Shown one piece after another: positions 52,285-61,355 of a stretch of DNA of 64,000 nt (positions are counted from its first letter, which is position 1; every line of letters begins with the position of its first letter). The notes under the pieces are model-generated. The model was not told the origin of the DNA. It was given only the letters and a program-made list of their open reading frames with translations, and did no database searches. The DNA lies in the NCBI RefSeq assembly GCF_900115685.1, contig NZ_FOXJ01000004.1, positions 3,256-67,255 on the forward strand, given 5' to 3'. The DNA is from Variovorax sp. 770b2 (GTDB taxonomy: Bacteria; Pseudomonadota; Gammaproteobacteria; Burkholderiales; Burkholderiaceae_C). The translations under genes and the position numbers were made by a program.

Positions 52285-55200
52285 ACTTAGTACGCGTCCG
52301 CGGGCAACTTGAGAGTAAATTTTCGAATGTTGATGAATTGGCTGAAGGGGTCTTTCGTAGCATTCGTAGATCTAAGGGAAAAGATGTTGCAGCCTATATT
52401 TTTGATTTAAACGGAAAGCTTCCAGATACAGAGGCTCGGCTATCTTTATATCTGGACGACGTGCTGGGACATGCCTATTTCGATGAAAAAGCCTCAGCCG
52501 ATCTTCGTTGGAATAATTATCTTTATTTTGTTCTTGAGAATAATTTAGAAAATAGCCAGGCGCTAGTCAATGCAAAAATAAGAATTGAAGCGGATAGAGC
52601 TTACGCTCGTAAGTACGTGATCTGTGAAGCGGACTTTGACCAAACACTAGAGCAGCTTGATTCTGTTGCTTCATCTCCCAATATAGTGGCAAATGGAGAT
52701 GTCATTCAAGTTTGGGCGAACAAACTGAGTAATGCCGGCTTGCAAATCGTCCTTGATACGGATCGAACTATTGCTGACACCGTCCGAATAATCTGCTCGT
52801 CGGCACCTAAGCGTAGCAATCGAAGCACCAAAGTGTCTGGAATGGACAAGAGCAGCCTCCTTGTCTCATCGCACTTGAAAAATATTGACCTCTCAAAATT
52901 TCGCACATTTCCGAAAAAAACGGAGCCAATTCGACTGGGTCGGGCCAATCTTATTTTTGGCGCTAATGGGGTAGGCAAAACATCACTTCTTGAGGGTATT
53001 GAGTTTTTGTTTTGCGGTGCAAATCGACGCTCTAGCGGTGATCAGTATTTAAAAGTGAATGCCACCCTTGCGTCAGGCAGCGAAATTGCCACGGCATCAA
53101 GCCAAGTGCTGACGGATTTTAAAACTAGGCAACGGCTTTGGTATGGCGGCGATGATGCGAGTCGGCGGAATAATTTACCAAACCAATTTGCTCGCTTCAA
53201 CTTCTTGAACACCGACGCCGCGGCCGAATTATCGATTTTGCCAGATACCGATGAAGGAGGCGTTCAGAGCAACACAAATAGCTTGGCCGAACTTCTTAGC
53301 GGACACGAGGCTACGCTGCTGTGGCGGAGAATAGAATCGGTGTGCAAATCCTTGATGGATAGTAAGAGATTGACTGATGCGGAGCGTGCTGCGCAGGTTG
53401 CTGAAAAAAAAGCAAAGGAACTGGAGCTTGAAACTCTGGAGCTGACGCCGACGCAGTCGGGAGCTGCCTTTGCAATTTTAACAAGAGACTTAAAACGGCT
53501 CGGCTGGCGAACCTCGATCGATAAAAAAGAAGATGTTGATCGTGCGCTTGCCGATCATTTAGCAGAGTTGACTTCGCTATTGGGGGTTGTTCGCCAACTG
53601 GATTGGTTGGATGAACCTATTACAATGCCGCTGCTTGAGCAAAATGCCAAGACGCTGCTCCAGGGACTGGAAAAAGTGCGGGCGCTGAATTGGGATATCG
53701 AAGCAACAGAGCGTAGTCGCCGAATTTCCGTGTCACGCTGGCTCGAACTGCAGGCAGCAGAGCAGGAGATTAGGGAAATATCCGCAGAGGCCGCTGAGGA
53801 TTTAGTCAAGCAAACAATCGAACTCGAGAGTGTAGAGAGAGGACTGGGGGTAATGCTAAAACCAATATCCTCGCTGCCGGAGAGCTACTCTCTTGAAAAT
53901 TTAGCCGGATTTCACGAGCTCACTATTTCTGTTGCGAAGGAAAAGATTGTTTTACGCCTAACTCAAGCTCGAATTTCGACGACCGAAACCGCTCGCCGCT
54001 TATCCGAAGTATCCGCCCGGCAGACGATGCTAGCGGATTTGCTGACGCAACTTCGGAATTTGGCGCTAGCAACAGTGGAGCATACTCACTCTGCTGATGT
54101 TTGCCCTGTTTGCGGCTCGCAATTCAAAGCTGGAGAGCTACTTTCGCGCATTGAAAGCCTTGCCGCCAGTCACTCAGAATCACAAGGACTTGAATTGCAA
54201 CGTCAGCTAAGTACGCTGAAAAATGAGTGCGAAAATTTTAATGCGCTTGAAGTGCAAGTCGATCGGCTGGGAGCTTTTCTTGAGGCATTACAGATTCGGA
54301 GCGATAAAACGCTGGTTGTTGAAGCGATACGGCTTGCTTCTTCTTATAAAGCACAACACCAAGATTTTACAAGGCTTCAAAGTGAATTGAAATCGAGAAT
54401 ATCGAGTTATGAAAAAAACGGACTTACGCTTGAAAAACTCATAAGGCTTTGCTCAATCGAAAGAGACGAAAACTACTTGAAAGAGGCATTTTCTCTTGAT
54501 CTTGCGGCTGAATTGGTGAGAATTCGCGAGCTTTTGCAAAATTCGGGGGAGGTATTAAATGCCCTGAACTCAAGCATCGCTGATACAGAAGATGAAATGA
54601 ATGAGGTGCTCTTTCAGATGGGGTTGAATAATATTTCGATAAGCGACGCTATTGAAATTGGCTCATCTCGAGAGCGTGCAATTTTAGCCGCTCTGGAGGG
54701 GTGCGTTCTGGCCAAGAATTCCCTTGAAATTAGCGATCTGACAGATATTCGAGACTTACATATATCGTTGGAAGCCGCAATTTTGAGTGTTGAGTCGGTA
54801 CTCTCTCTTCTGGAAGTTGAATTGTTATCTGGCGCCAAGCTTTTGACTCTTCGCAGCGCGATATCTCAACTAAAAGCATCGTTAAGTGAAAAGTCGACAA
54901 TTTCACTGCGATTGGTGAATGCGATAGAGGCGTTGCGCGAAGTTTTGGAAAATCATTCGCTAGACACCGCAACTCGAGACATGATTATCGCAACACATTC
55001 CGTTGCGGATAAAATATTTGGTCGAATACACTCTCCGATGGAATACAGGATAGCACCTGACCCCAAAGAACCTCTTGCACGACGCGATAACGGCGGCCCA
55101 ATTTCTCTGGCAAAGGTTAGTACTGGGCAGCGTGCGGCATACGCACTTTCCATTTTTCTTGCGATGAACGCGCAGTTAAAAAATGGACCCAAAGTGCTGC

Positions 55201-55394
55201 TTTTAGATGATCCAATATCTCATATAGATGATTTCAATGCACTTTCATTTTTGGATTACCTGCGCAATCTCGTAATTCACTCAAACCGACAGGTGTTTTT
55301 CGCTACCGCAGACGAAAAAATTGCGGGTCTGTTCGCACATAAATTTGGTTTTTTGGGCGACGAGCTTCATACCCTTGAATTGAGCCGTGCATGA
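52281..55394 (+). CDS. Rad50/SMC-like ATPase with zinc hook, partner of the nitrilase
   Basis: A 1037-residue protein. Residues 1-195 form an unassigned domain. An ABC/SMC head half follows, with Walker A GANGVGKTS (227-235). A long coiled-coil region rich in Glu, Leu and Arg carries a zinc-hook CPVC (608-611) near its middle. The other head half has the signature STGQRAAYALSIFL (from about 947) and Walker B KVLLLDDPISHIDD (from 971). This is the Rad50-type order and suggests DNA-end or structure sensing. The ATG overlaps the nitrilase stop, so the two are made together. The effector-plus-SMC layout recalls Lamassu-type defence. Confidence 0.85.
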   Translation: MNLVRVRGQLESKFSNVDELAEGVFRSIRRSKGKDVAAYIFDLNGKLPDTEARLSLYLDDVLGHAYFDEKASADLRWNNYLYFVLENNLENSQALVNAKIRIEADRAYARKYVICEADFDQTLEQLDSVASSPNIVANGDVIQVWANKLSNAGLQIVLDTDRTIADTVRIICSSAPKRSNRSTKVSGMDKSSLLVSSHLKNIDLSKFRTFPKKTEPIRLGRANLIFGANGVGKTSLLEGIEFLFCGANRRSSGDQYLKVNATLASGSEIATASSQVLTDFKTRQRLWYGGDDASRRNNLPNQFARFNFLNTDAAAELSILPDTDEGGVQSNTNSLAELLSGHEATLLWRRIESVCKSLMDSKRLTDAERAAQVAEKKAKELELETLELTPTQSGAAFAILTRDLKRLGWRTSIDKKEDVDRALADHLAELTSLLGVVRQLDWLDEPITMPLLEQNAKTLLQGLEKVRALNWDIEATERSRRISVSRWLELQAAEQEIREISAEAAEDLVKQTIELESVERGLGVMLKPISSLPESYSLENLAGFHELTISVAKEKIVLRLTQARISTTETARRLSEVSARQTMLADLLTQLRNLALATVEHTHSADVCPVCGSQFKAGELLSRIESLAASHSESQGLELQRQLSTLKNECENFNALEVQVDRLGAFLEALQIRSDKTLVVEAIRLASSYKAQHQDFTRLQSELKSRISSYEKNGLTLEKLIRLCSIERDENYLKEAFSLDLAAELVRIRELLQNSGEVLNALNSSIADTEDEMNEVLFQMGLNNISISDAIEIGSSRERAILAALEGCVLAKNSLEISDLTDIRDLHISLEAAILSVESVLSLLEVELLSGAKLLTLRSAISQLKASLSEKSTISLRLVNAIEALREVLENHSLDTATRDMIIATHSVADKIFGRIHSPMEYRIAPDPKEPLARRDNGGPISLAKVSTGQRAAYALSIFLAMNAQLKNGPKVLLLDDPISHIDDFNALSFLDYLRNLVIHSNRQVFFATADEKIAGLFAHKFGFLGDELHTLELSRA

Positions 55395-55455
55395 TCGCTG
55401 GGCGGCAGCGAAAAAGAAGTGAATAATGTATTTCGATTTTTCGGCGGAAAGAGCG

Positions 55456-55893
55456 TCAGAGATATCCGGCCTCGCGGAAGCTGCAGTACTGCTCGTCGCC
55501 AATGATGATGAAGTCCTGTAGAGGCATTGCATGAATTGTCCCGAGTTCGTGGAGTCGCGCGGCGATGCTGATGTCGGCGGGAGAGGGTTTGCTGTTCCCC
55601 GAGGGGTGGTTGTGTACAACGATTAGCGAGCTGGCTCGCGCGAGCATTGCGTTGCGATACAGCTCCACCGGCTCCATCAGCGTCGCAGTGGCCGACCCAA
55701 TAGCCGCCACCTCATAAGAAAGAATCTCCAGTTGCGGATTCAAATGCAGCACGACGACCTTCTCCTTGGTCTCGTCCTGCATGTCCTTGAACAACGCGAA
55801 CACCTGCCCGGGGCTCTCGACGGGTTTGTTCAGCAGGTCGTCGTCCACGCGCTTCCTCGTGAACGTGACCTTGAGTTCTTTCAGATAAGCCAT
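55456..55893 (-). CDS. RadC-type JAB-domain protein
   Basis: A 145-residue protein with the JAMM/MPN motif VHNHPSGNSKPSPADI, as in RadC of mobile elements. The start at 55893 has GGAGG 8 bp upstream; 55899 is another in-frame ATG. It lacks the N-terminal helix-hairpin-helix of chromosomal RadC, as in YeeS-like short forms found on islands. It is convergent with the SMC-like gene, 61 bp apart. Its GC content is intermediate. Confidence 0.85.
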   Translation of the reverse strand: MAYLKELKVTFTRKRVDDDLLNKPVESPGQVFALFKDMQDETKEKVVVLHLNPQLEILSYEVAAIGSATATLMEPVELYRNAMLARASSLIVVHNHPSGNSKPSPADISIAARLHELGTIHAMPLQDFIIIGDEQYCSFREAGYL

Positions 55894-56380
55894 CGTCATT
55901 TCCTCCGTCGTGCGGTGTCCGCGTTTGATAGTGCGCGAGATTGTGATGCACACCACCCAAAACCAAGCGCATCGGACGCTGGTCCGAGCGGGCGAGCGGC
56001 ACCCGCGCGGTTCCCGGATTTTTCTCGACACAGTTGAGCGTTTCGAGCCCAACGAGCAGGTCTGAAAGAACTGCTGCCTGCGTCACAGGGCCAGCTTCCC
56101 AAGGCCGCGCGACTGCAAGCCCGCAGAAGCACTTGTTACTTCCCGACGCCGCTGCTGGGTACCCCATCCCCAACCCGCTCCCCCAAGAGGCAAAGCGGTA
56201 CCACGCCACAAAAATCCGGCGCATTTGGGGTACTCCCGCCCGGGTATATGCGTAACCGGTACGCGTACTTACATTTTTGACTTGCAAGTGAGAAATCAAC
56301 GGCGTGCGGTGGAGGAGCAAGCAATTGCTGCTGTATTCGGGCGCCCGGCCCGATCAATGACCGCAAAACACGTTGAAGCC
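55894..56380. other. radC leader and autotransporter upstream region; possible structured RNA
   Basis: 487 bp without a credible gene. On the minus strand it forms the leader of the radC gene. In many Proteobacteria such leaders carry the structured radC RNA motif, but I cannot confirm the fold by eye. It also contains the right 12-bp repeat, and several GC-rich palindromes near 56220-56275 (TATGCGTAACCGGTACGCG). The autotransporter promoter should lie in its right part; TTGACT at 56278 could be a -35 box, with no good -10. Confidence 0.4.
55911..55922. repeat. Right copy of the 12-bp direct repeat
   Basis: TGCGGTGTCCGC, identical to 50159-50170, lies 17 bp upstream of the radC start at the right edge of the low-GC segment. 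Confidence 0.4.
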
Positions 56381-59300
56381 ATGAACAACAAGATCTTCCG
56401 GACCCTTTGGAATCCCGCGCTGGCCACCTGGGTGGCGGCGCCGGAAATCTCGCGCGGCCATTCGCGCTCGTCCAGCACGGGCGGCGTGCGCGCCGTGGCA
56501 GCGGCGGCGGCGCTGCTGGCCTGTGTCGTGCCGGTGCTCGCGGCCGGCGGCGCGGGTGGCCAGCCGGTCGGCGATACGACGCTGAATGCGGGCGCCGGCG
56601 GCAGCGACGGCACGGGGGGCGTCGGCGGGTTCAACGACACCTCGGTCAACGCGTTCGGCGGCGCGGGTGGGGCGTCGACGCCGGGCGGCGTCACGGCGGG
56701 AGCCAACGCCACCATCGGCGGCTTCGGCGGCGCCACGCCGGGCACCGGCGGCGCGGCGGGCGCGGCGAGCACGCCGGCCGGGCCGGGTGCGTTCCAGGGC
56801 GACGCCGGCGGCGCGGGCCAGGCGCAGACCGGCGGGCCGGGCGTGGGCGACGGCTACGGCGGCGGCGGGGGCGGGGGCTTCCAGGGCGCGTCCGTCGCGA
56901 ACAACATTTCCAACTCGGCCGACAGCTACACGGGCGGCGCCGGTGGCGCGGGCGGCGACGGTTACTGGGCAGCCGGCGGCGGCGGCGCGGGCGGGTATGG
57001 CTCGATCCTCAGCGGCCCGCTCGGCAACTACACGGCCACGGGCGCTTCCACGGGCGGCGCGGGCGGGCAGGGCGGCAACGGCTTTTCGCAGGGCGGCGGG
57101 GGCGGCAGCGGGGGCGGCGGGTTCTACCTGAACTCGACCAGCGCGGGGCTCACCGTGAACAGCACCGGCCCCATCGCGGGCGGTGCGGGCGGCGCCGGCG
57201 GGTCCGAACTGCCGGGCTCGCGCGCGAACGCCTCGGGCGGCGGCGGCGGCGCGGGCGGCATCGGCGCGACGCTCGCGGGCGTGGCCGTCACCTTCGGCAA
57301 CAGCAGCGCGATCGCGGGCGGCGCCGGGGGCGCTGGCGGCGCGGCCGGCGGCGGCGCGGGCGGCACCGGTTCGCCGGGCAGCGGCGGCGATGGCGGGGCG
57401 GGCCTCGCATCGACCGGCACGGGCGCGAGCATCACCAACACGGGCTCGATCGCCGGTGGGACGGGCGGCGTCGGCGGCGCCAACAGCAACGGCGGCCCGG
57501 TCGGCGCCAACGGCGTGGGCGGCGCGGGCGTGACGGGCGCGAACCTCGCCATCGTCAACGGCGGCACCCTCTCGGGCGGGCTGGGCGGCGACGGCGCGAC
57601 GCGTGCCGCGGCGGTCGACTTCACGGGCGGCGCGAACAGCCTCACGCTGAACACCGGCTCGTCGATGACGGGCGCGATTTCCATCGGCACGGGCGCGACC
57701 GCGAGCGTCGTCGCCGGCGCCGACGGCCTGGCCGTCAACAACGCCCTGCTGCTGGGCGGCACGGGCACCATCGACACCAACGGGCACGACCTGGCGTGGA
57801 CGGGCGCGATCTCCGGCGCCAGCGATCTCGTGAAGGCCGGCGCGGGCGTGCTCACGCTCGGCGGCGCCGACACGCACACAGGCGGTACCAATGTGGCAGT
57901 GGGTACCCTGCGCGCGGGCGCGGCCAACAGCCTCAGCGCCGCGAGCGCCTTCACCGTGGCCTCGGGCGCGACGCTCGACCTGGCGGGCAACAGCCAGGCC
58001 ATCGCGTCGATGGCCAACAGCGGCACGGTGTCGCTGGTGGGCACGGTGCCCGGCACCACGCTCACCGTCAACGGCCCGTGGGTGGGCAACGGCGGCACGC
58101 TGCGGCTGGGTACCTCGCTGGGCGGCAGCGCGAGCGCGAGCGACCGGCTCATCCTGAGCGGCCCCACCGCCGTCGCCAGCGGCACGACGAATGTGCAGAT
58201 CACCAACCTGGGCGGCCTGGGCGCGCTCACCACGGGCAACGGCATCGAGGTGATCAGCGCGATCAACGGCGCGACCACCACCGCGCAGACCACCAGGAGC
58301 GCGTTCGCGCTGGCCGGCGCGCACGTCGATGCGGGCGCCTACGAGTACCGGCTGTATGCGGCCGACGCCACGGGCGCGGGCGAGAACTGGTACCTGCGCT
58401 CGACCGCCGCGCCCGTCACGCCGCCCGGCGGCGGTGGCGGCACCGGAACGGGCGCAGGCGGCACAGGCGGCACAGGCGGCGCGGGCGGTGTGCTCGTGCC
58501 CACCTACCGCGCCGAAGTGCCGCTCTACGCCGCACTGCCCGAGCAACTGCGCCAAGCCAGCCTCGCGATGCTCGGCAACATGCACCAGCGCACGGGCGAC
58601 GATCTGGTTGCCGGCCCCAACACGGCATCACCCACGCAGGGCTACCGCCAGGCCTGGGGCCGCATCATCAGCACCGACCGCACCATCTCGCAGGGCGGCA
58701 CGGTGAGCCCGACCAGCAAGGGGCGCCTCACGGGCTTCCAGGCCGGCACCGACGTGTGGGCCGACCCCAACTGGCGCGTGGGCGTGTACGTCGGCCAGCT
58801 CGACGGCGACATGCGCGTGAACGGCTTCGCCAGCGGCCTGGCGAACCTCTCGGTCGGCAAGACCGACCAGAAAAGCGAATACCTGGGCGCCTATGCCACC
58901 TGGAAGAACGACAGCGGCCTGTACGTCGACGGCGTGCTGCAGGCCGGGCGCCACCGCTACACCGCATCGCCCACGCTGGGCATCGCGAGCGGCGGCAAGG
59001 GCAACAGCACGCTGGCGTCCATCGAGGTGGGGCAGTCGTTCGCCATCGCGCAGAACTGGACCATCGAGCCGCAGTTGCAGCTGGTGCACCAGCGCGTGCG
59101 GCTGGGCGACGTGGGCATCCCCGGCGCGATCGTGCAGCAGGACAGCCAGAACGGCACGCTCGTGCGCGCCGGCGTGCGCGTGAAGGGCCAGATCGCCACC
59201 GGCGCCGGCGTGCTGCAGCCCTATGTGCGCGCCAACGTGTACCGCGGCAGCCGCGGCACCGACGTCGCCCGCTTCATCGGCCCGGCCGGTTTCGCGGACA

Positions 59301-59470
59301 TTGCCACGCGCACCGGCGGCACCAGCACCGAGCTGGCGGTGGGCGGCACGCTGCAGGTGAGCGAGAACGTGGGCGTGTACGCGGAGCTGGGCAAGCTGTG
59401 GAGTTCGAGCGGCGATGCGCGCGTCAAAAGCGGGGTGAATGCGAGCGTGGGGTTCAAGGTGCGCTGGTGA
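56381..59470 (+). CDS. Autotransporter with glycine-rich passenger
   Basis: A 1029-residue type V secreted protein. The start at 56381 gives an extended signal peptide (ESPR-like, MNNKIFRTLWNPALATWV) and a hydrophobic core ending near residue 55. The passenger has two parts: a Gly/Ala-rich stretch of GGAGGxGG repeats (about 60-430) and a beta-helix part with AT-type repeats (GAGVLTLGGADTHTGGTNVA). The C-terminal beta-barrel (about 760-1029) starts at YRQAWGRIIST and ends FKVRW with the terminal aromatic residue. It is likely a surface adhesin. An upstream ATG in frame exists, but it lacks a signal. Confidence 0.86.
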   Translation: MNNKIFRTLWNPALATWVAAPEISRGHSRSSSTGGVRAVAAAAALLACVVPVLAAGGAGGQPVGDTTLNAGAGGSDGTGGVGGFNDTSVNAFGGAGGASTPGGVTAGANATIGGFGGATPGTGGAAGAASTPAGPGAFQGDAGGAGQAQTGGPGVGDGYGGGGGGGFQGASVANNISNSADSYTGGAGGAGGDGYWAAGGGGAGGYGSILSGPLGNYTATGASTGGAGGQGGNGFSQGGGGGSGGGGFYLNSTSAGLTVNSTGPIAGGAGGAGGSELPGSRANASGGGGGAGGIGATLAGVAVTFGNSSAIAGGAGGAGGAAGGGAGGTGSPGSGGDGGAGLASTGTGASITNTGSIAGGTGGVGGANSNGGPVGANGVGGAGVTGANLAIVNGGTLSGGLGGDGATRAAAVDFTGGANSLTLNTGSSMTGAISIGTGATASVVAGADGLAVNNALLLGGTGTIDTNGHDLAWTGAISGASDLVKAGAGVLTLGGADTHTGGTNVAVGTLRAGAANSLSAASAFTVASGATLDLAGNSQAIASMANSGTVSLVGTVPGTTLTVNGPWVGNGGTLRLGTSLGGSASASDRLILSGPTAVASGTTNVQITNLGGLGALTTGNGIEVISAINGATTTAQTTRSAFALAGAHVDAGAYEYRLYAADATGAGENWYLRSTAAPVTPPGGGGGTGTGAGGTGGTGGAGGVLVPTYRAEVPLYAALPEQLRQASLAMLGNMHQRTGDDLVAGPNTASPTQGYRQAWGRIISTDRTISQGGTVSPTSKGRLTGFQAGTDVWADPNWRVGVYVGQLDGDMRVNGFASGLANLSVGKTDQKSEYLGAYATWKNDSGLYVDGVLQAGRHRYTASPTLGIASGGKGNSTLASIEVGQSFAIAQNWTIEPQLQLVHQRVRLGDVGIPGAIVQQDSQNGTLVRAGVRVKGQIATGAGVLQPYVRANVYRGSRGTDVARFIGPAGFADIATRTGGTSTELAVGGTLQVSENVGVYAELGKLWSSSGDARVKSGVNASVGFKVRW

Positions 59471-59483
59471 TGGCGTGACGCCT

Positions 59484-59507
59484 CGATAGGCGCCTCGGCG
59501 CCTATCG
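59484..59507. terminator. Hairpin between convergent autotransporter and kinase genes
   Basis: CGATAGGCGCC and GGCGCCTATCG are exact inverted arms of 11 bp with a 2-nt centre. It overlaps the stop of the minus-strand kinase. No T-tract follows, so it would be a bidirectional hairpin, possibly aiding termination. Confidence 0.5.
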
Positions 59508-61355
59508 CCCCAGCGCCTGCACGTGTCCCAGAAACGCCCGAAGGTGCGAAGGCCGCACGGGCTTCACGATGACCGGCAGGCCCGCCGCGCGCGCTGCGTC
59601 CAGCGCGTCGCCGCCGACGTCGCCGGTGACGATCAACGCAGGCAGTTCGGCATCGCCGAGCGCCGAGCGCAGCGCCTCGATGGCGTGGATGCCGCTGGCC
59701 TGCGGACCGAGGCGCAGGTCCACCACCAGCGCTTGCGGCCTGAAGGCCGCGGGCCCTGACGGCCCTGCCTGAAGAACGCCCAGCGCGCCCTGCACATCGC
59801 TCGCCGAGCGCACATCCATGCCCCAGGAAGCGAGCAGTCCGCCGAGCGCCTGCAGCGAACTGTGGTCGTCGTCCACCACCAGGATGCGCAACGCCAATGC
59901 GGCGTTCGAGGCGGATGGAGAGGGGTGTTCCGCCTCATGCGCCTGTGCGCCTGCGGCGTCGTCCGCCAGCGCAAGCTGCAGTTCGAACACGCTGCCCTCT
60001 CCCGGCACGGAGTGCGCCGTCACCCGCAGGTCCAGCAGTTCGCTCAGCCGTTTGACGGTGGCCAGCCCCAGGCCGTAGCCCAGGCGCCGGTCGCGCGCAG
60101 GGTTGTCGACCTGGAAGAACTCCTCGAACACCTGCGGCAAGTGCTCGGCGGCAATGCCGATGCCCGTGTCCTCCACGGACAAATGCAGCCGGCCCTCGGC
60201 GATGCGGCTGCCGATGCGCACCTGCCCTTGCCGCGTGTAGCGGATGGCATTGGCCAGCAGGTTGGTGACCACCCGGGCCAGGAGCGCGCGGTCGCTGTTC
60301 ACGGCCACGTGGCCAGCGGCGATCTCCAGGCGCAGCCCCTTCGCGACGGCCACCGCCTGGTGCGGGCGGCAGCATTCGGCCAGGAGCTCGTCGATGGCGA
60401 AGGACGACCACTGCGGGCTGAGCGAGCCGGCGTCGGCGCGGGTGATGTCCAGCAGGTCGTCCACCACGTCGGTCATGCCGTCGGCGCAGGCCACCAGTTG
60501 CTCGGACATCTCTTTCACATGGCGCTCGGTGCTCACGTTGTGCACCGTCTGCGCGAGCAGCGCCATCGCATTGAGCGGCTGGCGAAGGTCGTGGTTGGCC
60601 GAGGCGAAGAAGCGCATGCGCGCGGCCACGGCTTCTTCGGCGGTCCGGCGGGCGGAAGTGCTGCGCTCGTTCTCGGCACTCAACGCGATCACCAGTTCAG
60701 CGTTGCGCCGGCGCTGCGACTGGATCTCGTGCAGCGCGGACGACAGCTCCCTGGCGCTGAGCAGCGTGTAGATGCCGATGAGCGACACGATCAGCGCCAT
60801 GGCCACGTGGTAGCTGCCGCCGAACCAGATGTCGCGCAGCACCAGCGGCCCGAGGATGAGCACCACGTAGACGATGGGTGCCCGCCCCATCGTGGAGAGC
60901 CGGATCGCCCCGCCCAGCGAGACCGTGACCATGGTGATGTGAAGAATGGCTTCGGCCTGGGCGGGCCCGTCGTTCTGCAGCAGCACGCACAACACGCCCA
61001 GCGAGAACGCCATGAGCTGGTTGGTGGCCATGATGGGCAGCACCATCGCCGGCAGGTTCGCGCGAAGCCCCGGCCGCAACGCCCACGCCAGCCAGATGCC
61101 CATGCGCACGGCGACGATGGCGCAGTAGACGATGAACCACGCTTTCACGCGCTGGCCGTCCGCGCCGTCTTCGTATTCCAAGTAGCACAGCAACCCCGCG
61201 GCGGCTGCCAGGATCCACGCCCAGGGTGTGGAGCGAATCATCTGCGCCAGTTGCTGGAGTTGCAGGTCCGAGAAGGCGAGCCGCGAGGCGATGAAACCGC
61301 CGGTGTCGCTGGCGCGTGGCGCGTCGGATGGAGACGAGGAGGGCGAGGGCCTCAT
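59502..61355 (-). CDS. Hybrid sensor histidine kinase with C-terminal receiver
   Basis: A 617-residue protein. About six membrane segments lie between 45 and 200. A HisKA box with His255 in ASANHDLRQPL is followed by an ATPase domain (NLLANAIRYTRQG, DTGIGIAAEHLPQVFEEFFQ and the GYGLGLATVKRL loop). A receiver occupies about 495-617 with ILVVDDDHSS, phospho-Asp in ALVVDLRLG and Lys in VIVKPVRP. The start overlaps the response regulator stop (ATGA), so the two are a pair. The signal is unknown. Confidence 0.88.
   Translation of the reverse strand: MRPSPSSSPSDAPRASDTGGFIASRLAFSDLQLQQLAQMIRSTPWAWILAAAAGLLCYLEYEDGADGQRVKAWFIVYCAIVAVRMGIWLAWALRPGLRANLPAMVLPIMATNQLMAFSLGVLCVLLQNDGPAQAEAILHITMVTVSLGGAIRLSTMGRAPIVYVVLILGPLVLRDIWFGGSYHVAMALIVSLIGIYTLLSARELSSALHEIQSQRRRNAELVIALSAENERSTSARRTAEEAVAARMRFFASANHDLRQPLNAMALLAQTVHNVSTERHVKEMSEQLVACADGMTDVVDDLLDITRADAGSLSPQWSSFAIDELLAECCRPHQAVAVAKGLRLEIAAGHVAVNSDRALLARVVTNLLANAIRYTRQGQVRIGSRIAEGRLHLSVEDTGIGIAAEHLPQVFEEFFQVDNPARDRRLGYGLGLATVKRLSELLDLRVTAHSVPGEGSVFELQLALADDAAGAQAHEAEHPSPSASNAALALRILVVDDDHSSLQALGGLLASWGMDVRSASDVQGALGVLQAGPSGPAAFRPQALVVDLRLGPQASGIHAIEALRSALGDAELPALIVTGDVGGDALDAARAAGLPVIVKPVRPSHLRAFLGHVQALGR

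Larger units (their letters stand above)
50159..55922. mobile_element. AT-rich inserted island with nitrilase, SMC-like ATPase and RadC genes
   Basis: GC content drops sharply after the terminator and rises again around the radC gene, and codon use is quite unlike the flanks (many AAT, TTT, ATT and TTA codons). The 12-bp string TGCGGTGTCCGC is found at both edges. RadC-type JAB genes are typical cargo of integrative elements. No integrase or transposase is present, so the insertion route is unknown. Confidence 0.6.

Noticed and set aside
50159..55922. Insertion sequence or prophage explanation for the AT-rich island
   Set aside because: No transposase, integrase, terminal inverted repeats or phage structural genes are seen within it.
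55712..56320. 202-residue minus-strand frame upstream of and across radC
   Set aside because: It conflicts with the JAB gene frame that holds the VHNHPSG motif; the upstream part is more likely leader RNA than protein.
56354..58585. 743-residue minus-strand frame opposite the autotransporter
   Set aside because: Ala/Arg/Gly repeats arise from the GGC repeats on the plus strand; no motif or ribosome site.
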